Shown here piece after piece: positions 50,158 to 59,088 of a DNA stretch of 64,000 nt; positions within the stretch are counted from its first letter, which is position 1, and each line of letters opens with the position of its first letter. Below the pieces are notes generated by a model. That model was not told the origin of the DNA and ran no database searches. It saw only the letters and a program-made list of their open reading frames with translations. Made by a program: the position numbers and the translations under genes. Origin of the DNA: Halorubrum sp. BV1 (GTDB lineage Archaea > Halobacteriota > Halobacteria > Halobacteriales > Haloferacaceae); NCBI RefSeq assembly GCF_000746205.1, contig NZ_JQKV01000002.1, positions 62,001 to 126,000 of the forward strand, read 5' to 3'.

Positions 50158-50436
50158 ATGGAGGCCGTCCTCTGGTACGTGCTCACCGGGACTCGCGGCG
50201 GCCCGAATCGAGTCCGGATTCTCCGAGCGATAGACGAGCGCCCCCGGAACGCGAATCAGCTCGCAGACCGGCTCGACCTGGACTACACGACGGTGCGACA
50301 CCACTTGGACGTGCTCCGCGACCACGACGTGGTGAAACGCACCGGCGACGGCTACGGAACGGTGTATTACCCGACGGAGGGGACACAGCGCCACTGGGAC
50401 TTAGTCGAGGAGATCGCAGAAGGCAGACCGGTATGA
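50158..50436 (+). CDS. Winged-helix (ArsR-type) transcription regulator
   Basis: A 92-residue winged-helix protein. The recognition helix region is RNANQLADRLDLDYTTVRHHLDVLRDHDVVKR, a clear ArsR-like helix-turn-helix and wing (read here in short form: TTVRHHLDVL). No metal-binding cysteines, so it is not metal-sensing. It is followed 52 nt later by a small membrane protein, a pairing that suggests a one-component regulator linked to a membrane function. Confidence 0.88.
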   Translation: MEAVLWYVLTGTRGGPNRVRILRAIDERPRNANQLADRLDLDYTTVRHHLDVLRDHDVVKRTGDGYGTVYYPTEGTQRHWDLVEEIAEGRPV

Positions 50437-50488
50437 TCGGTCCCCCCGCGACCGAGGCGGGGTTCCCGTATCGGAGGCGACTACCGCG

Positions 50489-50791
50489 ATGCCCTGGATA
50501 GACGTCGCGCGGGTCAGTGTCGCGCTCAACGTTGCCATGCTGTTCGCGCTCACATGGATCTGGGCGCGAAACTACCTCGCGATACGCTCGAAACACGCCG
50601 CCGGGCTGGCGGTGTTCGGTGCGCTCCTGCTCGCACAGAACGCGATTTCGGTGTATATCTACTCGTTTCACCCGGTGTTGTCCGGCTGGTTCGCCACCGA
50701 TATGCCGCCGCTCGCGTGGCGGGCGGGAGTCGTTGTGCACGCACTCCAGACGCTCGCGCTCGCGTTCCTGTTGTGGGTGACGTGGGACTGA
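50489..50791 (+). CDS. Small membrane protein downstream of the HTH regulator
   Basis: A 100-residue hydrophobic protein with three predicted helices (about 8-27, 38-58 and 75-97), a start at MPWIDVARVSVAL, and aromatic residues near the interfaces (YIYSFHPVL, FATDMPPLAW). No known domain recognised. It follows the winged-helix gene on the same strand and may be its membrane partner. Confidence 0.75.
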   Translation: MPWIDVARVSVALNVAMLFALTWIWARNYLAIRSKHAAGLAVFGALLLAQNAISVYIYSFHPVLSGWFATDMPPLAWRAGVVVHALQTLALAFLLWVTWD

Positions 50792-50824
50792 GCAGAACCG
50801 CCCCGCCAGCCGTCGCGGTCGCGG

Positions 50825-52195
50825 TCAGTACTTCGCGTCCGCGCCGGTCGTCTCGTACACGCGATCCATGATCGCGTCGCGCTCGCTGGTCCAGTTCGCC
50901 ATCGCGGCCGGACTGGTCGGATAGCCGTCGTAGTGGTCGAGCAACTCGTCCGCGAGCGACTTCGTCTGGTAGAAGTTCCGGATGGTCCCCCAGTAGCCGA
51001 AGCTCTGGATCGCGGCCTTCACCTTCAGACCGAACGACATCGACGTCGACCCCTCGTACAGCGCTTCGGCGAGCTTCTCGCCGGGTAAGGCCGCGAGAAG
51101 TCCCATCAGGTCGTCGACGTCGACCGCAGTCGAGAGGACGTTGTACACGTCGAGACCGGCGTATCGGCCGCCGAAGTGGTCCATGACGCGAGTGTTGTAT
51201 CGCCAGAGGTTCTCCTCGCTCACGTCGCCGTCGCTTATCGCCTTCACCGCCTGCTCGCCGGCGTACTTCCCCGCGTACGCCGCGCCGGCGATGCCGCCCC
51301 CGGTCGTCGGGTTGACGTGGCCCGCCGCGTCGCCGACCGCCATGTACCCCGGCGCGACCGCGGAGTCGTACGGGCGGCGGGTCGGGAGGGCCGCGCCGAG
51401 CTTGTCGCGAACCTCCGCGCCCTCGAACTCGGGGCGGTTCCGGAGATCGCGTTTCAGCGCCTCGACGAGTTGCATCGGCTCCTCGTTCATCTGGAAGCCG
51501 AGCCCGGCGTTGATCTCGGTCGCGGTCCGCGGGAAGTACCAGAGGTAGCCCGCCGCGCGGTCGGTTGCTTTGAACACCAGCGCGTCGTCCCACTCGACCG
51601 GCTCCGGCACCTCGACGATCTCGCGGTACGCCGAACAGAACTGCGAGTACCGAACGTTCGTGTCGAAGGTGGTCCCCTCGAAGTCGGCCTTGTCCTGAAG
51701 CAGCGACAGCGACCCGGCACCGTCGATGACGACGTCCGCCTCGTACGTCCGCTGGTCGCCCTTCCGTTTGGCTCGCAGTCCGGTGACGCGACCGCCCTCG
51801 GCTTGCACCACGTCGTTGATGACGGTGTCGTAGTGGAAGTCGACGCCGGCGTTCTCCGCGCCCTCGATGATCCGCCGACCGTACTCCCAGCGGTCGATGA
51901 CGGCGAGTTCGCCGGGGACGGGGATCTCGAGAACGGTGTCCTCCTGTGGGATCTCGAAGCGCCCGTGGTCGACGCCGGTGTTGGTAAAGGCCGGTTCCAA
52001 CTGTGATTTCGGGATCGCCTCCGGGAAGGCGTCCGCGCCCTTCAGCGCGTCGCCGCAGGCGATGTGACCCGCCTCCTCGGCGTCCTTCCGCTCGACGATC
52101 ACGACGTCGAGCCCCTCGTTCGCGATCGTCGCGGCCGCGTAACAGCCGGCGGTGCCGGCACCCGCCACGACGACGTCGTACTCGTCGATGCTCAT
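50825..52195 (-). CDS. Geranylgeranyl reductase family flavoprotein
   Basis: A 456-residue FAD-dependent reductase. The FAD motif is VVVAGAGTAGCYAAATIANEG. The family's GDALKGADAF, the central WYFPRTATEINAGLGFQMN and the second FAD block GYMAVGDAAGHVNPTTGGGI are present. Such enzymes saturate geranylgeranyl chains of archaeal lipids or quinones. Which one this reduces is not decided by sequence. ATG start (MSIDEYDVVVAGAG). Confidence 0.92.
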   Translation of the reverse strand: MSIDEYDVVVAGAGTAGCYAAATIANEGLDVVIVERKDAEEAGHIACGDALKGADAFPEAIPKSQLEPAFTNTGVDHGRFEIPQEDTVLEIPVPGELAVIDRWEYGRRIIEGAENAGVDFHYDTVINDVVQAEGGRVTGLRAKRKGDQRTYEADVVIDGAGSLSLLQDKADFEGTTFDTNVRYSQFCSAYREIVEVPEPVEWDDALVFKATDRAAGYLWYFPRTATEINAGLGFQMNEEPMQLVEALKRDLRNRPEFEGAEVRDKLGAALPTRRPYDSAVAPGYMAVGDAAGHVNPTTGGGIAGAAYAGKYAGEQAVKAISDGDVSEENLWRYNTRVMDHFGGRYAGLDVYNVLSTAVDVDDLMGLLAALPGEKLAEALYEGSTSMSFGLKVKAAIQSFGYWGTIRNFYQTKSLADELLDHYDGYPTSPAAMANWTSERDAIMDRVYETTGADAKY

Positions 52196-52295
52196 ACCAC
52201 GTGAGTGGTCGCCCCGGTGGCAAAACTCTTTGTTCCCGATTCGGTTGCTTCGACAGCGACACGACCGCCCCGCGACGATTCCGACGCCCCTAGGC

Positions 52296-53312
52296 TCACT
52301 CCTCGGTCTCGTAGTGCTCGCCGGCCGCCTCCGGGATCCGCGTCCGGCCGACTAAGGCGAGCACGACGATCACCACGACGTACGGGATCGTCTGGACTAG
52401 CGTGTCGGGGACGGCGTACCCGAGCTGTTGGAGCCGGACCTGAACCGCGTCGAGGCCGGCGAACAATACGCCCGCGCCGAGCGTGCCGATCGGGTTGTAG
52501 TTGCCGAACAGGTACGCCACGATGGCGATGAACCCCTTCCCCTGGACCATCGTCTCGCCCGAGCCGACGAACTGACCGATCGACAGCGCCAGCGCCGACC
52601 CGCCGACGCCCGAGAGCACGCCGGACAGAAGCACTCCGGCGTGCCGCACTTTCGAGACCGAGACGCCGACGGTGTCGAGCGCCTTCGGGTTCTCTCCGGC
52701 GGCACGGAGGTGCTTGCCGAACGCGGTGCGGTTGAGCGTCCACCACGAGGCGAGCGTCGCGAGCACGACCATCGCAGTCAAGTACTCCCAGCCGACGTTC
52801 GCGCCGAGGTTCGGCGTGTTGACGCCGCCGAAAAACACCGTCGACATGAACGGCGCGAGCCCCAGCGCGATGAGCCACACGGCGAGCCCGGCGATGATCT
52901 GGTCGGCTTTGAACTCGATACAGACGATCCCGAAGACGCCGGAGAGCGCCGTCGAGGCGGCGACACCGGCGAGGAATCCGACCCAGATCGCCGGGATACC
53001 GAAGAGAGCGTTTCCGATCCCGACGAGCGACGCGACGTACACCGACGCGAACGCCGAGATGATGAGCAGTCCCTCCAGACCGATGTTGATGACGCCGGAC
53101 TTCTCAGCGAAGATACCGCCGAGTCCGGCCAACACGATCGGTGCCGCGAGACGCGCCGTCGACGTGGCCGTACTCGCAGAGAAGACGATCCCGGCGAGGT
53201 CGCCGGCGACCGACGCGGGAAACGCCAGTCCGGCGACGCCGAGCAACCCGAGCACGGCGAGGGTTCCGACGACGAGCGACCGCACGTAGTCGGACTGAAT
53301 CACGTTACGCAT
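52296..53312 (-). CDS. ABC transporter permease (nucleoside/BMP type)
   Basis: A 338-residue membrane subunit with about nine helices. Conserved blocks include GLGGIFAEKSGVINIGLEGL (the family's ExxG/GxxNIG loop) and GENPKALDTVGVSVSKVRH, the EAA-like cytoplasmic loop that contacts the ATPase. It belongs to the branched-chain-type permease family used by simple-sugar and nucleoside importers (NupQ/YufQ-like). It overlaps the upstream permease gene by 8 bp. It starts MRNVIQSDYVRS. Confidence 0.92.
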   Translation of the reverse strand: MRNVIQSDYVRSLVVGTLAVLGLLGVAGLAFPASVAGDLAGIVFSASTATSTARLAAPIVLAGLGGIFAEKSGVINIGLEGLLIISAFASVYVASLVGIGNALFGIPAIWVGFLAGVAASTALSGVFGIVCIEFKADQIIAGLAVWLIALGLAPFMSTVFFGGVNTPNLGANVGWEYLTAMVVLATLASWWTLNRTAFGKHLRAAGENPKALDTVGVSVSKVRHAGVLLSGVLSGVGGSALALSIGQFVGSGETMVQGKGFIAIVAYLFGNYNPIGTLGAGVLFAGLDAVQVRLQQLGYAVPDTLVQTIPYVVVIVVLALVGRTRIPEAAGEHYETEE

Positions 53313-54630
53313 CGGTCTCACCTCCCTCGGTGGCGGCCTCGTTCGCCTCCGACGACGTCGACGCGACGCCGTCGGTTCCGCCGGACCCAATTCCGACGAA
53401 CCGGCCGACCATCCGGAAGAACTCCGGCATCGCGACGAAGAGGATGATGAGTCCGCGCAACACACCGACGAGTTCGGTCGGCACGTCCGTCTGGAAGCCG
53501 ATCTCCAAGGCACCGCCCTTCAGCAGGCCGAAGAGGAACGCCGCCGGCAGCACGCCGATCGGATTGTTCCCCGCGAGGATCGAGACCGTGATCCCGTCGA
53601 AACCGAGGTCCGGGACCGACGCCATCCAGCGTCCCTCGGACATCAGCACCCACACCGATCCGCCGATACCGCCGATGGCTCCGGAGAGCGTCATCGCCCT
53701 GACCGTCGTGAGCTTCGCGTTCACCCCGCCGTACTCGGCGGCCGCCGCCTGTACCCCGCTCGTTCGGAGGTCGTACCCGAACGGCGTGTGTTCGAGCAGA
53801 TAATACAGCCCGGCGATGCAGGCGACGCCGGCGGCGAGCGCCACGAGCGCGAAGTCGCTGCTGGCCGAGAACAGCCACGGGCGTATCTGTGCGTGCTCCG
53901 GGACGTACCGCGTCGCGACGACCGACGAACCCTCGGCGCGGAACACCTCTAACACGAGGACGTACGCGACGTTCGCCGCCACGAAGTTGAGCATGATCGT
54001 CGTGATCACCTCGTTGGCGTCAGCGTACGCCTTCAGCGCCCCCGGGATAGCGCCCCAGACCCCGCCGCCGACCGCTCCCGCCGCGGTGCCGACGAGGATC
54101 AAGACGGCCCCGGCGACCGGCCCCTCGGGCAGCAGCGGGGCAGCCGCGATGACGGTGAGTGCGGTCGCGAGCGCTCCCACGACCAACTGCCCCTGCGTTC
54201 CGATGTTGAACAGGCCGGCGCGAAACGCGACGGCGACGGAGAGCCCGGTGAAGATGAGAAGCGTCGTCTCCGAGAGCGTCAGACCGAACGAGAGGTTAAA
54301 CGGCGACCAGTTCGGATTCAGGAGTCCCGGTTCCCCGACCGCGAAGGGGTACCCGAGCGCGCCGTTGAACAGGATGACGTACACCTCGACCGGGTCATAA
54401 CAGAATCCCATGCCGGTCACCGGCATCGTCCACGCCGCGGTGCTGCACTCGGCGACGCGCCCGGAGACGAGCACGATGACGAACCCGACGGTGATCGAAA
54501 GCAGGATCGCCGCGAGGCTTATGACGAGCCGCTCCGCGACGCTCCGGTCGGCGAACGGCGCGAGCACGCGGCGAGCGATCGACGGCAGCCGGTCCGGATC
54601 GGTTCCGGAGCCGGAACCGGAGTCGCTCAC
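53305..54630 (-). CDS. ABC transporter permease (nucleoside/BMP type, NupP-like)
   Basis: A 441-residue permease, larger partner of the previous gene. GTG start overlapping the ATPase stop by 4 bp. About ten helices. Conserved: RAGLFNIGTQGQLVVGALA and DLRTSGVQAAAAEYGGVNAK (ATPase-contact loop). A periplasmic-type loop near 45-75 contains CSTAAWTMPVTGMGFCYD, with two cysteines that could form a disulfide. The acidic Thr/Ser-rich C-terminus is cytoplasmic. It forms one heterodimeric pore with the downstream permease. Confidence 0.92.
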   Translation of the reverse strand: MSDSGSGSGTDPDRLPSIARRVLAPFADRSVAERLVISLAAILLSITVGFVIVLVSGRVAECSTAAWTMPVTGMGFCYDPVEVYVILFNGALGYPFAVGEPGLLNPNWSPFNLSFGLTLSETTLLIFTGLSVAVAFRAGLFNIGTQGQLVVGALATALTVIAAAPLLPEGPVAGAVLILVGTAAGAVGGGVWGAIPGALKAYADANEVITTIMLNFVAANVAYVLVLEVFRAEGSSVVATRYVPEHAQIRPWLFSASSDFALVALAAGVACIAGLYYLLEHTPFGYDLRTSGVQAAAAEYGGVNAKLTTVRAMTLSGAIGGIGGSVWVLMSEGRWMASVPDLGFDGITVSILAGNNPIGVLPAAFLFGLLKGGALEIGFQTDVPTELVGVLRGLIILFVAMPEFFRMVGRFVGIGSGGTDGVASTSSEANEAATEGGETDA

Positions 54631-56249
54631 GCGTCCACCCCCTCGCCCGCGGTCTCGTCCATCGGATCCGCATCGGGGGCCCCGTCCGTCGGGTCGGCGT
54701 CGCCGTGGACGGCCGCGCGCTCGACCGAGTCGTCGTCGAGCCGTTCACCGGCCATCAAGAGGCCGATCTCCTCTTCGGTCACGGTCGCCGGGTCGACGAC
54801 GCCGGAGAACGAGCCCCCGTGCATCACCGCGAGCCGATCCGAGAGTCCCTGCACCTCGTCGAGCTTCGAGGAGACGAGGAGCACGGCCTTCCCCTCGGCG
54901 CGCAGTTCGAGCAGGCGGTCGTGGAGGAACTCCGTGGAGCCGATGTCGACGCCGCGGGTGGGGTGCATCGCGACGACGAGGTCGGGATCGCGCTCGAACT
55001 CGCGGCCGACGATGAACTTCTGTTGGTTCCCGCCCGACAGCGACTCGGCGGTCGCCTCCGCGACCGGCGGTCGCACGTCGTACTGCGCGATGACGGACTC
55101 GGCGTGGTCGCGCGATGCCCGCCAGTCGAGTCGTCCGTCCCGTGCGAACGGCGGGTCGTGTTGGCTCCCGAGAATGCCGTTCTCTGTGAGGTCGTACGAC
55201 ATCACCAGCCCGCGCTCGTGTCTGTCCTCCGGAACGAACGCCATGCCGCCGTCGATCCGTTCGCGACGCGTCGTCCCCCGGATCGACTCGCCGAGATAGC
55301 GGATCTCACCCGCGGTCGCGCGTCGGAGACCCGTGACGGCCTCGACGAGCTGTGACTGGCCGTTGCCGTCGACGCCGGCGACGCCGAGCACCTCGCCGGC
55401 CCTGAGTTCGAACGAGAGGTCGGAGACGGCCTCGACGCCGCGGTCGTCGTCGACGCACAGCCCGGTCACTTCGAGCACCGAGTCGCCCGGTGGCTGTGGA
55501 GACGCCGCGGGCTCCATCAACACCTCGCGACCCACCATCATCTCCGCGAGGTCCTCGCGGGTCACGTCCGCGGCCGAGACGGTGCCGACGTTGAGTCCGT
55601 CTCGGAGGACGGTGATGTCGTCGGCGGCGGAGAGCGCCTCGCCGAGCTTGTGCGAGATGAAGATGATCGTCTTCCCCTGGTCCGTGAGTTCCTCGAAGAC
55701 CCCGTACAGCTCCTCGACCTCCTGCGGCGTGAGCACCGCGGTCGGCTCGTCCATGATGAGCACGTCGGCCCCGCGGTACAGCGCCTTCAGGATCTCGACG
55801 CGCTGTTGTTCGCCGACGGAGATGTCCGCGATCGTCGCGTCGGGATCCACGTCGAACCCGTACCGCTCGCTCAGATCGGTGACGGCGTCGCGGGCCGCGG
55901 TCTTGTCGACCCGAAGCCCTCCCCACGTCTTCGGCTCGTTGCCTAAGACGACGTTCTCCCAGACCGTCATCGGGTCGACCAGCATGAAGTGCTGGTGGAT
56001 CATGCCGATGCCGGCGTCGATGGCGTCACGCGGCGAGTCGAACGACTGCGGCTCCCCGTCGAGAACGACGGTTCCCTCGGTCGGCTCGTAGAGGCCGTAC
56101 AACACGTTCATCAGCGTCGTCTTGCCGGCTCCGTTCTCGCCGAGCAAGGCGTGGACGCTGCCCCGCTCGACCGTGAGATCAACGTCGTCGTTCGCGACGA
56201 CCCCGGGGAATCGCTTCGTGATGCCGTCCAGGTGGACCGCCGGGTTCAT
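54627..56249 (-). CDS. ABC transporter ATP-binding protein (two fused nucleotide-binding domains, NupA/RbsA type)
   Basis: A 540-residue protein with tandem ATPase domains. The first has Walker A GENGAGKTT, signature SVGEQQR and Walker B VLIMDEPTAVLTP. The second has a Walker A-like VDGNGQSQL without Lys, signature SGGNQQK, and DLVVAMHPTRGVD without the catalytic Glu. The degenerate second site is usual for RbsA/NupA-type importers. It is the first gene of a three-gene operon with two permeases. A BMP-type binding lipoprotein gene is not adjacent. Acidic C-terminal tail. Confidence 0.94.
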   Translation of the reverse strand: MNPAVHLDGITKRFPGVVANDDVDLTVERGSVHALLGENGAGKTTLMNVLYGLYEPTEGTVVLDGEPQSFDSPRDAIDAGIGMIHQHFMLVDPMTVWENVVLGNEPKTWGGLRVDKTAARDAVTDLSERYGFDVDPDATIADISVGEQQRVEILKALYRGADVLIMDEPTAVLTPQEVEELYGVFEELTDQGKTIIFISHKLGEALSAADDITVLRDGLNVGTVSAADVTREDLAEMMVGREVLMEPAASPQPPGDSVLEVTGLCVDDDRGVEAVSDLSFELRAGEVLGVAGVDGNGQSQLVEAVTGLRRATAGEIRYLGESIRGTTRRERIDGGMAFVPEDRHERGLVMSYDLTENGILGSQHDPPFARDGRLDWRASRDHAESVIAQYDVRPPVAEATAESLSGGNQQKFIVGREFERDPDLVVAMHPTRGVDIGSTEFLHDRLLELRAEGKAVLLVSSKLDEVQGLSDRLAVMHGGSFSGVVDPATVTEEEIGLLMAGERLDDDSVERAAVHGDADPTDGAPDADPMDETAGEGVDA

Positions 56250-56320
56250 TCACCCGTAACTCCGTGCCGGAAGCAAAAAGCGCGCGGATCCACCGTGGAT
56301 TCACCGTGTCTCGCCGGGGT

Positions 56321-56794
56321 TCACACGACGCCGATCAGTCCGAACAGCACGTCGAGCGCGTCGACGAGCTGTTCGGCCGCCGCCGCGGAAGCGCCGCCCG
56401 CGGCCGAGCCGCCGGCCGCATCCGAGCCGGCGAGCGCCTCGCTGGTCGCCGCGAGCCGTTCGATCCGCCCCGCCTCGCGTTCCCACACGAACCGACCCAG
56501 CGCGGCCGCCGACGCGGCGAACGCGACCGTCGCGAGCAGCCGCGAGATCGTGAGGAGCTTCAACAGTAGGGGAACGAGAAGCACGAACGCGACGCCCGCG
56601 ACGACGGACGTGACCGCCGTCTGTAGGTCGGCTCCCCCGGTCCCGACATCGACGACGCCGCCGGCCGAGAGGAGCACGAACCCGCCCACGACGGCCGCGA
56701 GCACCGCCCAGACCACGCCGGCGAGGAGCCGAACGTTGCCGTCGTATCCGCCGGCCGCGTTGGACACGTCGTCGTGGACCCACGGATTGCGCAT
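56321..56794 (-). CDS. Small membrane protein, uncharacterised
   Basis: A 157-residue protein with three hydrophobic segments (about 22-44, 62-82 and 85-103), then an Ala/Ser/Gly-rich stretch (about 120-145) and a hydrophobic end (DVLFGLIGVV). No domain recognised. ATG start (MRNPWVHDDVSN) lies 22 nt below a strong TATA box. It sits between the transporter operon and the helicase gene. Confidence 0.7.
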   Translation of the reverse strand: MRNPWVHDDVSNAAGGYDGNVRLLAGVVWAVLAAVVGGFVLLSAGGVVDVGTGGADLQTAVTSVVAGVAFVLLVPLLLKLLTISRLLATVAFAASAAALGRFVWEREAGRIERLAATSEALAGSDAAGGSAAGGASAAAAEQLVDALDVLFGLIGVV

Positions 56795-56815
56795 ACGTTT
56801 AGTCGCTCGCCCGAG

Positions 56816-56823
56816 TATAAAAA
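56816..56823 (-). promoter_or_regulatory. TATA box of the small membrane protein gene
   Basis: The minus-strand motif TTTTTATA is 22-29 nt upstream of the start codon at 56794. It is among the clearest promoter elements in the window and implies a leaderless transcript. Confidence 0.65.
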
Positions 56824-56901
56824 GTTCGTTTCATTCACACGAAACACACCGTCGTCTGCGATGAAGCACGCGCCACGCGCGAGGACAGGATGCATGGGCG
56901 G

Positions 56902-58968
56902 TCACTCCGCGACGTTCGTCTCACGGACGCGGATGCCTTTGCGTGCGAGGTGTCGCATCTGTCGCTGGGCGAACGCCTCCTCGCTCGACCCGCGGGTCGC
57001 GAGCACGTAGACGAGCGCCGAGCCGGAGGGGCGCATGGTCCGACCGGCGCGCTGTGACCCCTGTCGGCGGGATCCGCCGAGCCCGCTCGCGACGATCGCC
57101 AGTCCGGCGTTCGGAAGGTCGATACCCTCGTCGCCGACGCGGGAGACGACGAGGACGTCGTGGTCGGCGTCGTCCGTCCCGGCGTCGGCGCTCTCCCCGT
57201 CCGTCCCGGCGTCGGCGCTCTCCCCGTCCGTCCCGGCGTCGACGCTCGCGCCGCTCAGACCGGTGTCGGCGTCGTCACCGTCCGCGCGGAACCGCCGGAA
57301 CAGCGCTCGTCGTTCGTGGTGAGGCGTCTCGCCGCTGACGAACGGCGCGTCGAGCGCGTCGGCGATCGCCTCGCCCTGATCGAGGTACTCGACGAAGACG
57401 AGGGCGTTCGCGTCGCGGTGGGTCGCGAGCAGCGATCGGATCTCGTCGACCTTCGCCGGGTTCTCGGCTGCGGCTCGGCGGCGCTCGCGACCGTCGGCGG
57501 CGGCGTACTCGTTTTGTGCGAACTCGTCACGCCACGGGACGTATCGGATCTCGACTTCGGGCTCCTGCACGAAGCCGGCGTCGAACAGGGCGTCCCAGTC
57601 CGCGCCGATCGGCTGGCCAATCAGGGTGTAAATCTCCTCTTCGGAGCCGGATTCACGAACCGGAGTCGCCGACAGCCCGAGGCGATGTTTGCTCTGGAGT
57701 TCGGCCGACCGCGAGAACACCGGTGCGGTGATGTGGTGCGCCTCGTCGAAACAGATCAGTCCCCACTTCCGGGAGTCGAACAGGCTCCGGTGGCGGTCCA
57801 TTCCGGCGATCTGATAGGTCGCGATCGTGATCGGTCGGATCTCCTTCGTCCCGCCGTGGTACACGCCGACGTCTTCGGGGTCGACGGTGGAGTGTGCCAA
57901 CAGCTCCTCGCGCCACTGACTCGCCAGCTCTCGGGAGGGCACCAGTATCAGCGTCTCGCCGCCGACGGCCGCGATCGTCGCGATGGCGGCGACGGTCTTG
58001 CCGGAGCCCGGCGGGCCGACGTACACGCCCGACTTGCGTTCGAGGAACGTCTCGACCCACGTCTCCTGATACTCCCGGAGGTCGGTCGTGAGGTCGACGT
58101 CGACGGGGTCGCCGGTCTCTAAGTCCCGGTCGTCCTCGACGGGATAGCCGGCGTCGTAGAGCGCGCGCTTGACCGCGGCGACGGCCGATTCGTTCACCCA
58201 CGCCTCCGTCTCGGAGATCGGCGCGCGGAGGTGGTCGTCGTCGAGGTGCTGGTCGGCGACGGTGCCCATCAGGTTCTCGTTCGCGGCCTCGAGCACGACG
58301 TAGCCGTCAGCGTGGGTGTACAGCCGGAAGCGGTGCGCGCGCCGCCACTGGTCGCGGACCCACTCTTCGAGGTGCTCGTACCGCCGGGGGAGCACGGAGC
58401 GGAGGCTCGCGATCAGCGCGTCGGCATCCTCGAACGGCGCGGCCCACACGTCCTCCTGCCGAATTCGGTAGAGATACCCGCGTGTGCCGGGCTCGGTTCC
58501 CGTCGTGTCGACGAGGTACGCGAACTGCGAGAGGCGCGCGCGGGTGAACTGCGTCGGCCGGTCGACGACGATCTCGCGCCGGTCCGGGAACGCCACCACG
58601 CGCTCGCGGGTCGCCAGCCGCCCCCAGTCGGACGGGTAGAAGACGACCGGGTCCGCCTCGACGTCGATCCGGTCGACGTCCCCGCGGTCGACAAGCGCAG
58701 CGAGGGCGTCGCGGGCGGCCGCCTGCGTTGTTCCCAACCGTCTCGCGACCTCGCTCGCGGTCGCGACCGGTCGCTCCTCGGCTTCGAGCGCCTCGTGGAA
58801 CCGGTCGAGCGAGAGGTCGGTGGCGTCAGTCGTGTCGTCAGAGATGTCCGTGTCGGCGGGGGCGGCCGCGTCGTCTGAGGGATCCGTGTCGATGGCGGGA
58901 TCCGTGTTCTCAGAGGCGGCGTCGGCGGTGGACTCGTCGCCGGCGGCGTCGCCGGAATCGTCGGTCAT
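56902..58968 (-). CDS. rad25: DEAD/DEAH-box helicase of the Rad25/XPB type
   Basis: A 688-residue superfamily 2 helicase. An acidic, low-complexity N-terminus (1-55) is followed by a winged-helix-like segment (ATASEVARRLGTTQAAARDAL) and a middle domain, then Walker A GPPGSGKT (near 320), CFDEAHHIT (near 405), LGLSATPVRES (near 437), and the C-terminal motifs RVGDEGIDLP and QRAGRTMR. Matching XPB, it probably works in DNA repair or transcription-linked strand opening. A repeat-derived insertion of about 27 residues interrupts the second RecA domain. It ends with the usual RVRETNVAE. Confidence 0.92.
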   Translation of the reverse strand: MTDDSGDAAGDESTADAASENTDPAIDTDPSDDAAAPADTDISDDTTDATDLSLDRFHEALEAEERPVATASEVARRLGTTQAAARDALAALVDRGDVDRIDVEADPVVFYPSDWGRLATRERVVAFPDRREIVVDRPTQFTRARLSQFAYLVDTTGTEPGTRGYLYRIRQEDVWAAPFEDADALIASLRSVLPRRYEHLEEWVRDQWRRAHRFRLYTHADGYVVLEAANENLMGTVADQHLDDDHLRAPISETEAWVNESAVAAVKRALYDAGYPVEDDRDLETGDPVDVDLTTDLREYQETWVETFLERKSGVYVGPPGSGKTVAAIATIAAVGGETLILVPSRELASQWREELLAHSTVDPEDVGVYHGGTKEIRPITIATYQIAGMDRHRSLFDSRKWGLICFDEAHHITAPVFSRSAELQSKHRLGLSATPVRESGSEEEIYTLIGQPIGADWDALFDAGFVQEPEVEIRYVPWRDEFAQNEYAAADGRERRRAAAENPAKVDEIRSLLATHRDANALVFVEYLDQGEAIADALDAPFVSGETPHHERRALFRRFRADGDDADTGLSGASVDAGTDGESADAGTDGESADAGTDDADHDVLVVSRVGDEGIDLPNAGLAIVASGLGGSRRQGSQRAGRTMRPSGSALVYVLATRGSSEEAFAQRQMRHLARKGIRVRETNVAE
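57172..57252 (-). repeat. 27-bp tandem repeat inside the helicase gene
   Basis: Two perfect 27-bp units (57172-57198, 57199-57225) and a third partial copy (57226 on) encode DAGTDGESA repeats. The unit length is a multiple of three, so the reading frame is preserved. The insertion lies in an exposed acidic loop of the second helicase domain. Confidence 0.9.
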
Positions 58969-59088
58969 CGCCGTCGCTTCGGTCGCGAGGTAGAAATGGG
59001 TAGCGTCACCGGCCGGATCGCGACACGGGTCGGGCGTGTGGGGTCAGGGGTCTCGCCGCCTATCACCCTGCGCCTATCACCCTGACAC

